DNA from: Lysobacter sp. HDW10
GTDB lineage: Bacteria; Pseudomonadota; Gammaproteobacteria; Xanthomonadales; Xanthomonadaceae
Reading direction: 5' to 3'
Assembly (NCBI RefSeq): GCF_011300685.1
Contig: NZ_CP049864.1
Location: 1,914,885 to 1,978,884, forward strand
Length of the DNA stretch: 64,000 nt
Part shown: positions 8,701-16,697 of the stretch, one piece after another
Position numbering within the stretch: position 1 is the stretch's first letter
Layout of the letters: the number at the start of each line of letters is the position of its first letter
Program-made: the position numbers and the translations under genes
The notes under the pieces: model-generated
What the model saw: the letters and a program-made list of their open reading frames with translations, nothing else
Database searches by the model: none
What the model was told of the DNA's origin: nothing

Positions 8701-9450
8701 ATGAATCCATTAGTCCTTTGGTTCCACAAACTCGGTTCACCCCCCTACTTCGACGTGTTTGCCAAGCGGTGGGCGCCTTGGTGCCACCTGCTGGGTTTCC
8801 TATTGATGGCAGTGGGCGTTTACCAAGGCCTGTTCGTGGTGCCTGCCGACTATCAGCAAAGCGATAGCGCACGGATTTTGTACATCCATGTACCGGCAGC
8901 TTGGATGAGCATCGGTGTGTATTTGGGTATGGCGGTCTATGCAGCCATTGCGCAAATTTGGCGTATCAAGTTGTGCGAAATTCTGGCCATGGCATGCGCG
9001 CCGATTGGCGCCGGTTACACCATCGTCACCTTGATCACAGGTTCCATTTGGGGCAAACCCATGTGGGGTACTTGGTGGACGTGGGACCCGAGACTCACGA
9101 CCGAACTCATCTTGCTCTTCATGTACTTCGGCGTGATGGGTTTGTACGCAGCGATTGAAGATCGTCGACAAGCCGCAAGAACGGCTGGCTTCTTAGCGAT
9201 GGTCGGTGTTGTGTTGCTGCCCATCATTCGCTATTCGGTGAACTGGTGGGACTCTCTGCACCAAGGTCAAACTGTGAGCGTGTTTGGCCAATCAAAACTC
9301 GACGCCAGTATGGCTGCGCCTTTGTGGTGGGTTGTTATTGGTATTCATGTGTGGTTTGTGGGTTCTTTGCTGTTGCGCGCACGCGCAGAAAACCTGGAGC
9401 GCGAATCCGGTAAAGCCTGGGTGGCGCAAACGATGGAGCCCAAGCCATGA
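8701..9450 (+). CDS. ccmC: Heme exporter/heme lyase membrane protein CcmC
   Basis: A 249-residue, six-helix inner-membrane protein of the heme-handling family. The periplasmic Trp-rich heme motif WGTWWTWDPRLT is intact, as are flanking His residues (YIHVPAAW, NWWDSLHQGQ). CcmC loads heme onto CcmE. The frame is open from 8662, but ATG 8701 gives the usual N-terminus (MNPLVLWFHKLGSPP). The stop overlaps ccmD (ATGA). Confidence 0.95.
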   Translation: MNPLVLWFHKLGSPPYFDVFAKRWAPWCHLLGFLLMAVGVYQGLFVVPADYQQSDSARILYIHVPAAWMSIGVYLGMAVYAAIAQIWRIKLCEILAMACAPIGAGYTIVTLITGSIWGKPMWGTWWTWDPRLTTELILLFMYFGVMGLYAAIEDRRQAARTAGFLAMVGVVLLPIIRYSVNWWDSLHQGQTVSVFGQSKLDASMAAPLWWVVIGIHVWFVGSLLLRARAENLERESGKAWVAQTMEPKP

Positions 9451-9608
9451 AGTACGCCGAATACGTCATTGCTGCATACGCCATCTTTTTTCTCTTTTTG
9501 GCTTGGGACTTTCTCGCGCCTTTGATTCGAATTCGTAAAGCGATTCGCGCCGCCAAGTTACGAAGCAAGCGCGAATCTTCCCGCCACACCTCTTCTGGAA
9601 CATCATGA
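9447..9608 (+). CDS. ccmD: Heme exporter small membrane protein CcmD
   Basis: A 53-residue protein reading [15 protein letters not shown] at the start, one transmembrane helix (about 6-27) and then a strongly basic tail, which is the standard CcmD plan. It stabilises the CcmABC-CcmE complex. It overlaps ccmC by four bases at its start and ccmE by four bases at its end, both as ATGA, placing it exactly where ccmD is expected. Confidence 0.9.
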   Translation: MKYAEYVIAAYAIFFLFLAWDFLAPLIRIRKAIRAAKLRSKRESSRHTSSGTS

Positions 9609-10078
9609 ATCCTGTTCGACGTAAACGACTCGCGCTTGTGCTGCTTCTGGTTTTGGCAGCGGCGATTGTCGTGGCGCTCGGTGCGTTCGCACTACAACGT
9701 AACGTGTCTTACCTCTACACACCGAGCGAAGTGCTGAAAGGTGAAGCCGGCGAACACGCGCGTTTTCGCTTGGGCGGCATGGTCGCAGCGGGATCTTTCA
9801 AACGCCCGAGCGGTTCACTCGAAGCCCATTTTGACGTCGATGATGGCGACGCCCGATTGCCTGTGGTTTATACCGGCATTCTTCCGGATCTGTTCCGAGA
9901 AAAGCAGGCCGTTGTGGCGACAGGCAGCATGAAAGACGGCGTTTTCGTTGCTGAGGAAGTGTTGGCCAAGCACGACGAAACTTACATGCCGAAGGAAGTT
10001 GCCGACAAGATGGGTGCCGCGCATAAAAAGCACGACGTCAAGGACGCACCGAAACCTGCTGAAGGTAAATCGCCATGA
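9605..10078 (+). CDS. ccmE: Cytochrome c maturation heme chaperone CcmE
   Basis: A 157-residue periplasmic heme chaperone with an N-terminal membrane anchor (about 8-30) and an OB-fold domain. The covalent heme ligand His123 lies in KHDETYMP together with Tyr127, the His-x3-Tyr arrangement of proteobacterial CcmE. The Lys-rich C-terminus is disordered. It normally hands heme to CcmF, but no ccmF follows here: the next gene, overlapping by four bases, is ccmG. Confidence 0.95.
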   Translation: MNPVRRKRLALVLLLVLAAAIVVALGAFALQRNVSYLYTPSEVLKGEAGEHARFRLGGMVAAGSFKRPSGSLEAHFDVDDGDARLPVVYTGILPDLFREKQAVVATGSMKDGVFVAEEVLAKHDETYMPKEVADKMGAAHKKHDVKDAPKPAEGKSP

Positions 10079-10623
10079 ATTCAAAACGCTGGCTACCGTT
10101 TGCCATTTTCTTGGCGCTGGCTGCACTCTTGGCCGCTGGCGTTTGGATGAGCAAGCGCGCAGATCGCGACGCTTTGCCCTCGCCCTTGATTGGCAAGAAA
10201 GCCCCTGAGTTCGCTCTGAAGAACTTGTTCAATCCAGAGCAAGTGGTGACCCTGAAAGACCTCAAGGGTGCGCCCTTCGTTTTGAATGTGTGGGGCAGCT
10301 GGTGTGTCGCATGTCGTGAAGAACATCCCGCGTTGTCGGCGTTTGCCGAAACCAAGCGTGTGCGTGTGATCGGCTACAACTGGAAGGACGAGCCCGAAGA
10401 CGCCAAGCGTTGGCTCGAACAGTTGGGCAATCCCTTCTTCCTCGTGTTGTCAGATATGGAAGGCAAGACGGCAATTGATTTGGGCGTCTATGGCGCGCCT
10501 GAAACTTACCTCATCGACGCAAAAGGCTACGTGCGTTGGAAGCATGTGGGTCCGCTCAATGACACGCTGATTCACAATGAACTTCTCCCTGCGTTGGCGC
10601 GGGCCGAGCAAGACGCACGCTGA
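10075..10623 (+). CDS. ccmG: Thiol:disulfide interchange protein CcmG/DsbE
   Basis: A 182-residue membrane-anchored thioredoxin-like protein. Residues 6-24 are the anchor; the redox motif is Cys77-Val-Ala-Cys80 in [14 protein letters not shown], and the domain carries the [12 protein letters not shown] segment with cis-Pro typical of CcmG. It reduces apocytochrome c cysteines so that heme can be attached. Overlap with ccmE (ATGA) places it in the ccm operon. The next gene, metX-like, starts two bases after its stop, so ccmH and ccmF are not here. Confidence 0.92.
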   Translation: MNSKRWLPFAIFLALAALLAAGVWMSKRADRDALPSPLIGKKAPEFALKNLFNPEQVVTLKDLKGAPFVLNVWGSWCVACREEHPALSAFAETKRVRVIGYNWKDEPEDAKRWLEQLGNPFFLVLSDMEGKTAIDLGVYGAPETYLIDAKGYVRWKHVGPLNDTLIHNELLPALARAEQDAR

Positions 10624-10625
10624 AG

Positions 10626-11765
10626 ATGGCAGAATTCCCGCCTCCCGCAACGCAAACGTTTGAGTTGCCCTCACCGTTTGCGCTTCATCGCGGCGGCGAG
10701 TTGCATCAAGCGCGCATGGCCTATGAAACATGGGGCACGCTAAACGACGCGAAGTCCAACGCGGTTTTGATCCTGACCGGCCTATCGCCCAGCGCGCATG
10801 CCGCGTCATCGCCGGCAGATCCGTTGCCCGGCTGGTGGGAGCCCGTTATCGGACCAGGCAAGGCCATCGACACGGACCACTGGTTCGTCGTGTGCGTCAA
10901 TCATTTGGGCTCATGCAAAGGGTCGACAGGCGCTGCGTCGATTGATCCCGCGACGGGCGAACCCTATCGCCTGACTTTTCCTGATCTGTCCGTAGAAGAC
11001 ATGGGGAACGCTGCAGTTGCGCTCATGCAGGGCCTGGGTGTCACGCAACTTGCATGTTTGGTGGGTTGCTCAATGGGCGCGATGGCCGCCTTGGCTGTGC
11101 TTGTACAGCACCCTGACTACGCCCGCACGCACATCAATGCCTGTGGTGCTGCACGTGCATTGCCTTTCTCGATTGCGGTTCGTTCGTTACAACGCGAGGC
11201 GATTCGACTCGATCCGGATTGGCAGGCAGGCCAGTACACGGATGCCGACTACCCCGATACGGGGATGCGCTTGGCCAGAAAGCTTGGTGTCATCACATAT
11301 CGCTCTTCTTTGGAATGGAACGGGCGCTTTGGCCGCGTTCGCATGGATGAGATCGATACCAACACGCCCTTCTCCGCGGAGTTTGTGGTCGAGTCTTATT
11401 TGGACGCGCATGCGGATCGATTTGCACGGTATTTCGATCCCAATTGCTACCTCTATCTGGGTCGCGCTATGGATTGGTTCGACATCGGTGAGCATGCGCT
11501 CGACCCGCATCCTCAGGTGCATTGCGAAGAAAATATCGTGGCCGCGCTGTCACGCACGCATGTTCAGAAGGCATTGGTGCTTGGCGCGGTCACGGACATG
11601 CTGTTCCCGATTCCGCAGCAGGAAGAGATTGCGGCGGGCCTGATGGCGTCTGGTGCAGCTGTCGAGTTCCATGCCGTCCCGTCTGAACAAGGCCATGACG
11701 CATTTTTGGTGGATCACGAAAGATTTGGCGCCTTGATGGGTGCGTTTTTGAAAGAGATCATGTAA
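10626..11765 (+). CDS. metX: MetX-like acyltransferase, probably L-serine O-succinyltransferase type
   Basis: A 379-residue alpha/beta-hydrolase-fold acyltransferase of the homoserine acetyltransferase family. The nucleophile elbow is GCSMGA, the Asp is in GAVTDMLFP and the His in EQGHDAFL. The segments LTGLSPSAHA and SLG-like HLGSCKGSTG resemble the xanthomonad MetX-like group reported to make O-succinyl-L-serine for cysteine synthesis rather than O-acetylhomoserine, so a serine O-succinyltransferase role is more likely than classic MetX. Substrate choice remains inference. It starts two bases after ccmG and is probably cotranscribed with it. Confidence 0.85.
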   Translation: MAEFPPPATQTFELPSPFALHRGGELHQARMAYETWGTLNDAKSNAVLILTGLSPSAHAASSPADPLPGWWEPVIGPGKAIDTDHWFVVCVNHLGSCKGSTGAASIDPATGEPYRLTFPDLSVEDMGNAAVALMQGLGVTQLACLVGCSMGAMAALAVLVQHPDYARTHINACGAARALPFSIAVRSLQREAIRLDPDWQAGQYTDADYPDTGMRLARKLGVITYRSSLEWNGRFGRVRMDEIDTNTPFSAEFVVESYLDAHADRFARYFDPNCYLYLGRAMDWFDIGEHALDPHPQVHCEENIVAALSRTHVQKALVLGAVTDMLFPIPQQEEIAAGLMASGAAVEFHAVPSEQGHDAFLVDHERFGALMGAFLKEIM

Positions 11766-11774
11766 TATCTCCCT

Positions 11775-11789
11775 TCCCTGTTCGCAGGG
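11775..11789 (+). terminator. Short UUCG-loop hairpin after metX-like gene
   Basis: CCCTG-TTCG-CAGGG forms a five-pair stem with a UUCG loop just downstream of the stop codon and upstream of the tRNA gene. No run of T follows, so it could be a weak terminator, an RNA 3'-end stabiliser, or a processing mark for a transcript that continues into tRNA-Leu. Confidence 0.35.
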
Positions 11790-11799
11790 ACGTTTCGAT

Positions 11800-11885
11800 G
11801 CCGGTGTGGCGGAATGGTAGACGCGGTGGACTCAAAATCCACTGGCAGAGATGTCGTGTAGGTTCGAGTCCTATCGCCGGTACCA
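11800..11885 (+). tRNA. tRNA-Leu (anticodon CAA)
   Basis: An 86-base class II tRNA. The anticodon loop CTCAAAA lies at 11831-11837 with anticodon CAA at 11833-11835, flanked by the stem GTGGA/TCCAC. The long variable arm has a GGCA/TGTC stem, the T loop is TTCGAGT, and the CCA end is encoded. The acceptor stem GCCGGTG pairs with CGCCGGT, which makes the first pair G1-U72, a wobble, and gives a second G-U at position 6. It decodes UUG. Confidence 0.93.
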
Positions 11886-11916
11886 TCGAGACTTACCCCT
11901 TAAAAAAGGGTTGAAT

Positions 11917-11942
11917 AAAAGGCACCCATTGGGTGCCTTTTG
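11917..11942. terminator. Bidirectional rho-independent terminator between tRNA-Leu and hisC
   Basis: AAAAGGCACCC-ATT-GGGTGCCTTTT is a perfect 11-base inverted repeat with a three-base loop and A/T runs on both sides. It can end transcription from tRNA-Leu on the plus strand and from hisC on the minus strand. Confidence 0.9.
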
Positions 11943-11980
11943 TATGTGTGGCGCTACGTTCCGCCGTGGGTTTGTCTCGC

Positions 11981-13084
11981 TTATCGAACTGCGTCGATGG
12001 CAGCCAGGAGCGTCGCGTTTTGTTCTGCGGTACCAACGGTGATGCGCAGGCAGTCTGGCAATCCATAGCCACCCATAGGCCGCAATACGACATTGTGCGC
12101 ACGCAGTGCTTCATCGATGCGCGTTGCTGCTTCACCGAAGCGCACGAGCAGAAAGTTGGTCTGTGAAGGAAACACAAACAGGCCGCGTGCGCGCAGCAAT
12201 TCCGCGAGACGTTCGCGTTCAATCTTGTTTTGGCTGACGCTCCGTTCAAGGGCGTTCTGGTCTCTTAGAGAGGCTTCGGCGGCGGCGAGTCCCAAAAGAT
12301 TGACGTTGAAACTTTCACGAATGCGCTCAAGCCAACCGATCAATTCTGTTTGCGCGATGCCGTAGCCAATACGTAGGCCGGCAAGTCCATGTGCCTTGCT
12401 GAAAGTACGCATGACGATCAAGTTGGGATATTTCTGCACTAAAGGAATGGCGGATGCCCATTCGGGTGCATCGACAAATTCCGCATAGGCCTCATCAATC
12501 GCCACAACGGTGTCGGTGGGAATACGCGACAGAAACGATGCCAATGCATCGATGCCGAACCACGTGCCGGTCGGATTATTGGGATTGGCGAGGTAGACGA
12601 GATGCGTTTCGGCACGAATAGCAGCGGCGATCGCGTCGAGATCGTGACCACCGGCCATCTCGTTGTCGAAAGGCAGTGCATCGGCAGCCTCAAAGCGTGC
12701 ACCCACTGCGGCGGCGGCGATTGCGTACACAGCAAAACCGTATTGCGACGCCACCACATGCGTGTCCGGACCCGCAAACACTTGCGCAAGTTGCATCAAT
12801 AGTTCGTGTGAACCGTTGCCGAGCACAATCTGGTCGGCTGCGATGCTGTATTGCTCGGCGAGTGCGCGTTTAAGATCGCCCCCTCGCGGGTCTGGGTACA
12901 GTGCCAATTCGTCGATATGGCGAATGATGGCGTCGCGTGCACCCGGACTGGGGCCGTAGGGATTCTCGTTCGAGCAGAGTTCCACCAGTGTTTGATTGGC
13001 CGCATTTCGCAATGCGACGAGATCGTGGCCGGGGTCATAGGTCCGCAGAACCCGAATAGATGGCTGAACGCGATGCGCGAGCAT
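11981..13084 (-). CDS. hisC: Histidinol-phosphate/aromatic aminotransferase HisC
   Basis: A 367-residue PLP-dependent aminotransferase of the HisC family. It shows ELCSNENPYGPSP near the start, LANPNNPTGTW, IDEAYAEF and the PLP lysine in RTFSKAHGLAGLRIGYG. It lies 18 bases downstream of pheA, as in the pseudomonad/xanthomonad pheA-hisC arrangement, so in vivo it may use phenylpyruvate or prephenate-derived keto acids as well as, or instead of, imidazole acetol phosphate. A dedicated hisC may exist in a his operon elsewhere. Confidence 0.9.
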   Translation of the reverse strand: MLAHRVQPSIRVLRTYDPGHDLVALRNAANQTLVELCSNENPYGPSPGARDAIIRHIDELALYPDPRGGDLKRALAEQYSIAADQIVLGNGSHELLMQLAQVFAGPDTHVVASQYGFAVYAIAAAAVGARFEAADALPFDNEMAGGHDLDAIAAAIRAETHLVYLANPNNPTGTWFGIDALASFLSRIPTDTVVAIDEAYAEFVDAPEWASAIPLVQKYPNLIVMRTFSKAHGLAGLRIGYGIAQTELIGWLERIRESFNVNLLGLAAAEASLRDQNALERSVSQNKIERERLAELLRARGLFVFPSQTNFLLVRFGEAATRIDEALRAHNVVLRPMGGYGLPDCLRITVGTAEQNATLLAAIDAVR

Positions 13085-13102
13085 GTCAGTGGCGCACCGC
13101 TG

Positions 13103-14197
13103 TCAGAGCACCGCGACCGGGTATGAGCCCAGTACGCGTACTTCGCCCGCAGCGCTATTGATTTCAGCAAGCGCGTCCTTGAGCGGCGATTCATCGCGGT
13201 GCCCGCCTACGTCGATAAAGAAGGCGTACTCCCATAGTCGAGAATGCGCAGGCCTCGATTCAATTCGGTTCATGCTGATGCCGTGACGCGCCAGCGGTTC
13301 CAGAATGCCGTACAGCGCGCCCGGACGATCGTGGATAAACACAAGCAGTGAGGTGCGATCGTGCCCCGATGGCGGAAACAACGAACGCCCGATCACCAAG
13401 AACCGTGTGGTGTTGTCGTCGCGATCTTCGATCGGGCCCGCGATGGATTTGAGTCCGTACACATGCCCCGCGGACTCCCCGGCGATGGCTGCCGCATCGT
13501 CGGCATTGCGTGCGCGTCTTGCGGCTTCGGCATTGCTCGACACCGGAATGCGTTCGGCATTTGGCAGATTTTGACGCAGCCAACTACGGCACTGTGCGAG
13601 CGACATCGGATGCGAATACACGCGCTCGATGTCCTCCATGCGCCCGGTGCGCGAGAGTAGATGTTGATGCACGCGCACTTCGACTTCACCGCAGATCGTG
13701 AGTGGCGATGTCAGAAACATGTCTAGCGTGGATTGGATCGTGCCTTGCCCCGAGTTTTCGACGGGGACAACGCCGAAGTCGGCATGTTCTGCAGCGACTT
13801 CTTGAAATACTTCTTCGATACTCGCCAATGGCAGACCCCGTGAGGACTGACCGAAGTGTTTGTGCACGGCCTGCTGCGAGAACGTCCCTTCCGGGCCGAG
13901 ATACCCGACTTTCAACGGTTCTTGCTGCGCGAGACAGGCTGACATGATTTCGCGGAAAACACGTACGAGCACTTCGTCGCTGAGTGGCCCTTCATTGCGA
14001 TCGATCACCCGGCGCAGGACCTGCGCTTCGCGCTCAGGACGGTAGTAATCGACTGCCGCGGCGAGATCGCCTTTGGCCTGTCCCACTTGTCGGGCATAGC
14101 GCGCCCGCTCAAGGATGAGCTGCTCAATCGTGTTGTCGATACCGTCGATGCGCACTCGCAACGCGGCGAGGTCTGTGGGGGATGGTTGATCAGCCAT
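13103..14197 (-). CDS. pheA: Bifunctional chorismate mutase/prephenate dehydratase
   Basis: A 364-residue P-protein. An AroQ chorismate mutase domain (residues 1-90; LRVRIDGIDNTIEQLILERARYA split over the first helix) is followed by the prephenate dehydratase domain beginning at KVGYLGPEGTFSQQA and containing FGVVPVENSGQG and DNTTRFLVIG, and by an ACT domain beginning SLLVFIHDRPGALYGIL that binds phenylalanine for feedback inhibition. It converts chorismate to phenylpyruvate. It is first in the pheA-hisC pair on the minus strand. Confidence 0.96.
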   Translation of the reverse strand: MADQPSPTDLAALRVRIDGIDNTIEQLILERARYARQVGQAKGDLAAAVDYYRPEREAQVLRRVIDRNEGPLSDEVLVRVFREIMSACLAQQEPLKVGYLGPEGTFSQQAVHKHFGQSSRGLPLASIEEVFQEVAAEHADFGVVPVENSGQGTIQSTLDMFLTSPLTICGEVEVRVHQHLLSRTGRMEDIERVYSHPMSLAQCRSWLRQNLPNAERIPVSSNAEAARRARNADDAAAIAGESAGHVYGLKSIAGPIEDRDDNTTRFLVIGRSLFPPSGHDRTSLLVFIHDRPGALYGILEPLARHGISMNRIESRPAHSRLWEYAFFIDVGGHRDESPLKDALAEINSAAGEVRVLGSYPVAVL

Positions 14198-14298
14198 TGC
14201 TAAAACAGAATTCCTGTGCGAAGTGAATCAACGCACGCGCGCCGACAAGTCACCTCGATTTAATCACAGAAATCCACCCAATTTTTGCACCGCACCAT

Positions 14299-14351
14299 TT
14301 AACGGTACCTGTCACCGTTATTTCAAATTAACGGGGACGGGTACCGTTAAT
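14299..14351. repeat. REP-like inverted repeat overlapping the end of the thioinosine phosphorylase gene
   Basis: Two arms face each other: TAACGGTACCTGTCACCGTT at 14299-14318 and a near complement at about 14329-14350 containing GGGGACGGGTACCGTTAA. They match apart from two positions and would fold into a stem of about 20 pairs around an AT-rich loop. Elements with GGGGAC-GGTACCGTT cores are common in xanthomonad genomes near REP-associated transposases. The inner arm supplies the stop and last codons of the adjacent gene. This may also work as a transcription terminator. Identification as REP/RAYT type is from memory of the motif. Confidence 0.65.
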
Positions 14352-15098
14352 TAGGAGGGTGGTTAGGAGGGGGGAGACGTGGGCGGTGGCGGCGTGGACG
14401 TTGGCCAGGACGTCTTCCATGGTGATGATTTCGTCGGGGGTTGGGCCGCAGCCGGCGGCCCAGTTGGCGACGATGCCGAGGCATGCGTATTCCAAGCCCA
14501 GTTCGCGTGCGAGACCGGCTTCGGGCATGCCCGTCATGCCGACGAGGTCACAGCCATCGCGACGCATGCGTGCAATTTCTGCACGTGTCTCGAGGCGCGG
14601 GCCTTGCGTCGCGCCGTAGCAGCCGTGATCGACCAAAGGCACGCCCGCTTGCGCAGCGGCGGCGATCAATGCCTGCCGGAGGGTCGGTGTGTAGGGGTCG
14701 CCGAAGTCGACATGCAATACGTCGGTGCCCGGCTCCTCACTCAAGGTCGAGATACGGCCCCAGGTGTAGTCGATGAGTTGATCAGCGCACGCCAAAACGC
14801 GTGGGCCAAATGCATCGGTGATGCCACCCACCGTATTTAACGCAATGACCTGTTTCGCGCCCAACGCTTTTAGTGCGGTCAAATTCGCACGGTAGTTGAT
14901 CTTATGCGGGGGAATGGAATGCCCTTCCCCGTGTCGGGCAAGGAAGCCCACACGTTTGCCGGCCATGTCGCCCACGCGAATCGGTCCGGAGGGTTTGCCG
15001 TAAGGCGTGACCGGTTGATGCGCTTCTGCATTGCTGAGCTCGGCCAGCGCGTACACGCCGGTACCGCCAATGATTGCGATATCAAACAAGTCGTTCAT
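14328..15098 (-). CDS. mtnP: S-methyl-5'-thioinosine phosphorylase (MTAP/PNP family)
   Basis: A 256-residue trimeric purine phosphorylase-family protein. It contains GGTGVYAL near the start, LARHGEGHSIPPHKINYRAN (phosphate/ribose binding), the segment ending TQGPRLETRAEI and VGMTGMPEAGLARE. The gene order with hpt and nagZ matches the Pseudomonas locus where this family acts on S-methyl-5'-thioinosine, giving hypoxanthine and methylthioribose-1-phosphate. An MTA phosphorylase role cannot be excluded. The last eight or so residues (INGTRPR) are encoded by an inverted-repeat element and are not part of the fold. Confidence 0.88.
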   Translation of the reverse strand: MNDLFDIAIIGGTGVYALAELSNAEAHQPVTPYGKPSGPIRVGDMAGKRVGFLARHGEGHSIPPHKINYRANLTALKALGAKQVIALNTVGGITDAFGPRVLACADQLIDYTWGRISTLSEEPGTDVLHVDFGDPYTPTLRQALIAAAAQAGVPLVDHGCYGATQGPRLETRAEIARMRRDGCDLVGMTGMPEAGLARELGLEYACLGIVANWAAGCGPTPDEIITMEDVLANVHAATAHVSPLLTTLLINGTRPR

Positions 15099-15113
15099 GG
15101 CGACACTCCAAAC

Positions 15114-15677
15114 CTAAGTGCGAAGCGCGAAAATCGCGCGTAGATTGCGTCCTTGCTCGTGATAGTCCATGCCATAACCAAACACATAGGCGTCAGGCAC
15201 TTCCAGGCCGACAAAGTCTGCATCAATGCCCTCAACACACCGGTCATGCACTTTGATCGCCGCAACAGCAATCAACACATCTGCAGCGCCTTGGTCTTCA
15301 CACCAGCGCTTCACCGCCAACATCGTGTGCCCTTCGTCGAGAATATCGTCGACCAACAAGACACGACGATCTCTCAATGGCGTATTGGGTCGATGCAACC
15401 ACGCCAAGCGAGAACCCCCGGAGGTTTCACCGCGATAGCGGGTTGCATGCAGATAGTCGAATTCGACATCCAAGCCTTCGTCGCCCAAAGCCATTGCCAA
15501 ATCGGCGGCAAATGGCATGCCACCATTCATGACCGTGACAAACAAAGGGGCCTGCGCGTCATCGCGATATTCGTCTGCGATGTCGATGGCCATCGACTTC
15601 ACGGCGTCAGAAATCGATGCCGCGTCATGAATGACATCAGCACGCGCCAATGCGTCAGACAAACTTGGACGCGTCAT
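15114..15677 (-). CDS. hpt: Hypoxanthine(-guanine) phosphoribosyltransferase
   Basis: A 187-residue type I phosphoribosyltransferase. The PRPP-binding motif VLLVDDILDEGHTM is intact and followed by the FVGLEVPDAYVFGYGMDYHEQGRN end typical of HPRT when read in two parts. It salvages hypoxanthine to IMP in the cytoplasm. It lies two bases after nagZ and 15 bases before the thioinosine phosphorylase, whose product hypoxanthine is its substrate. The TTG two codons upstream is also in frame, but ATG 15677 is preferred. Confidence 0.92.
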   Translation of the reverse strand: MTRPSLSDALARADVIHDAASISDAVKSMAIDIADEYRDDAQAPLFVTVMNGGMPFAADLAMALGDEGLDVEFDYLHATRYRGETSGGSRLAWLHRPNTPLRDRRVLLVDDILDEGHTMLAVKRWCEDQGAADVLIAVAAIKVHDRCVEGIDADFVGLEVPDAYVFGYGMDYHEQGRNLRAIFALRT

Positions 15678-15679
15678 GC

Positions 15680-16687
15680 TCAAGCCACACCTCCGAGCGA
15701 TTGTTGAAGCGCAGATTGCGCCTCGCTATATCGCGTGTCTGCCAACAAACCTTCCCATGCATGCGATCCACGACCCAGCAAACCCGCGATCGCCATCGTA
15801 TTGAGTGCCCTACCCTCAACTGCAACCAAAGCTTCTTCGACCAGTTCGGGATGACACACAAGCACGGCATCGCATCCTGCATCCAGATGGGCTTCGACAC
15901 GCTTTTTAACGCCACCCACGCCATGCGCACCGGCCATGCCAATGTCGTCAGAAAATACAACGCCACGAAAACCCATGTCTTGTCGCAACACGTTTTGAAT
16001 CCAGTACGGCGAATAGCCCGCGGGCTCTGGCGCAACTTTGGGATATATCACGTGCGCCATCATCACAGCATCCGCGCCGGCATCGATGCCGACAGCAAAT
16101 GGCAACAGGTCACTACTTTGGATGTCTTCCAAACTCCGATCGTCCACCGCATGTTCGAAATGGGTGTCCTCAAGAATCGAGCCGTGACCGGGGAAATGTT
16201 TCAGCGTGGCAGCCATGCCTGCAGCATGCATCCCATCGATATAGGCACGCGTGAAGTCGGACACGACAATCGGATCTGCTGAGAAGGCGCGATTGCCAAT
16301 GGCGCGGTTGCCTTTCCCGAGATCAACGACCGGCGCAAAGCTGAGATCGATTTGCGACGCAAGAATCTCACTGGCCATCAACCATGCATGCTCTTTCGCC
16401 AGCGCAATAGCAGCAGCGCGGTCTTTGGCGTGCAATGTGCCGAAGCCTTCGAGCGGCGGCAGTGCGCTATACCCTTCTCGAAAACGTTGAACGCGGCCAC
16501 CCTCTTGATCCACACAAATCAATTGCGGACGTGGCGAAGCCTCACGAATCGCCAAAGCCAATTCGGCGACCTGCGCCTTTGAGGCAAAGTTACGCGTGAA
16601 TAAGATGACGCCCGCGCACGCGGGATGCTGAAGCCATTCGCGCTCGTGCGAAGTCAATTCTTTACCGGCAACACCAATGACGAGCAT
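15680..16687 (-). CDS. nagZ: Beta-N-acetylhexosaminidase NagZ (GH3)
   Basis: A 335-residue cytoplasmic glycoside hydrolase family 3 enzyme. The NagZ signature KHFPGHG is present with the following ED(T)H loop that carries the catalytic His/Asp pair, VDQEGGRVQR lies upstream and FSDDIGM downstream with the catalytic Asp. It removes N-acetylglucosamine from anhydromuropeptides during peptidoglycan recycling. Length is normal. It is followed by hpt at two bases, and it stands about 10 bases after the CYTH gene. Confidence 0.95.
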   Translation of the reverse strand: MLVIGVAGKELTSHEREWLQHPACAGVILFTRNFASKAQVAELALAIREASPRPQLICVDQEGGRVQRFREGYSALPPLEGFGTLHAKDRAAAIALAKEHAWLMASEILASQIDLSFAPVVDLGKGNRAIGNRAFSADPIVVSDFTRAYIDGMHAAGMAATLKHFPGHGSILEDTHFEHAVDDRSLEDIQSSDLLPFAVGIDAGADAVMMAHVIYPKVAPEPAGYSPYWIQNVLRQDMGFRGVVFSDDIGMAGAHGVGGVKKRVEAHLDAGCDAVLVCHPELVEEALVAVEGRALNTMAIAGLLGRGSHAWEGLLADTRYSEAQSALQQSLGGVA

Positions 16688-16697
16688 CTAAGACCCT

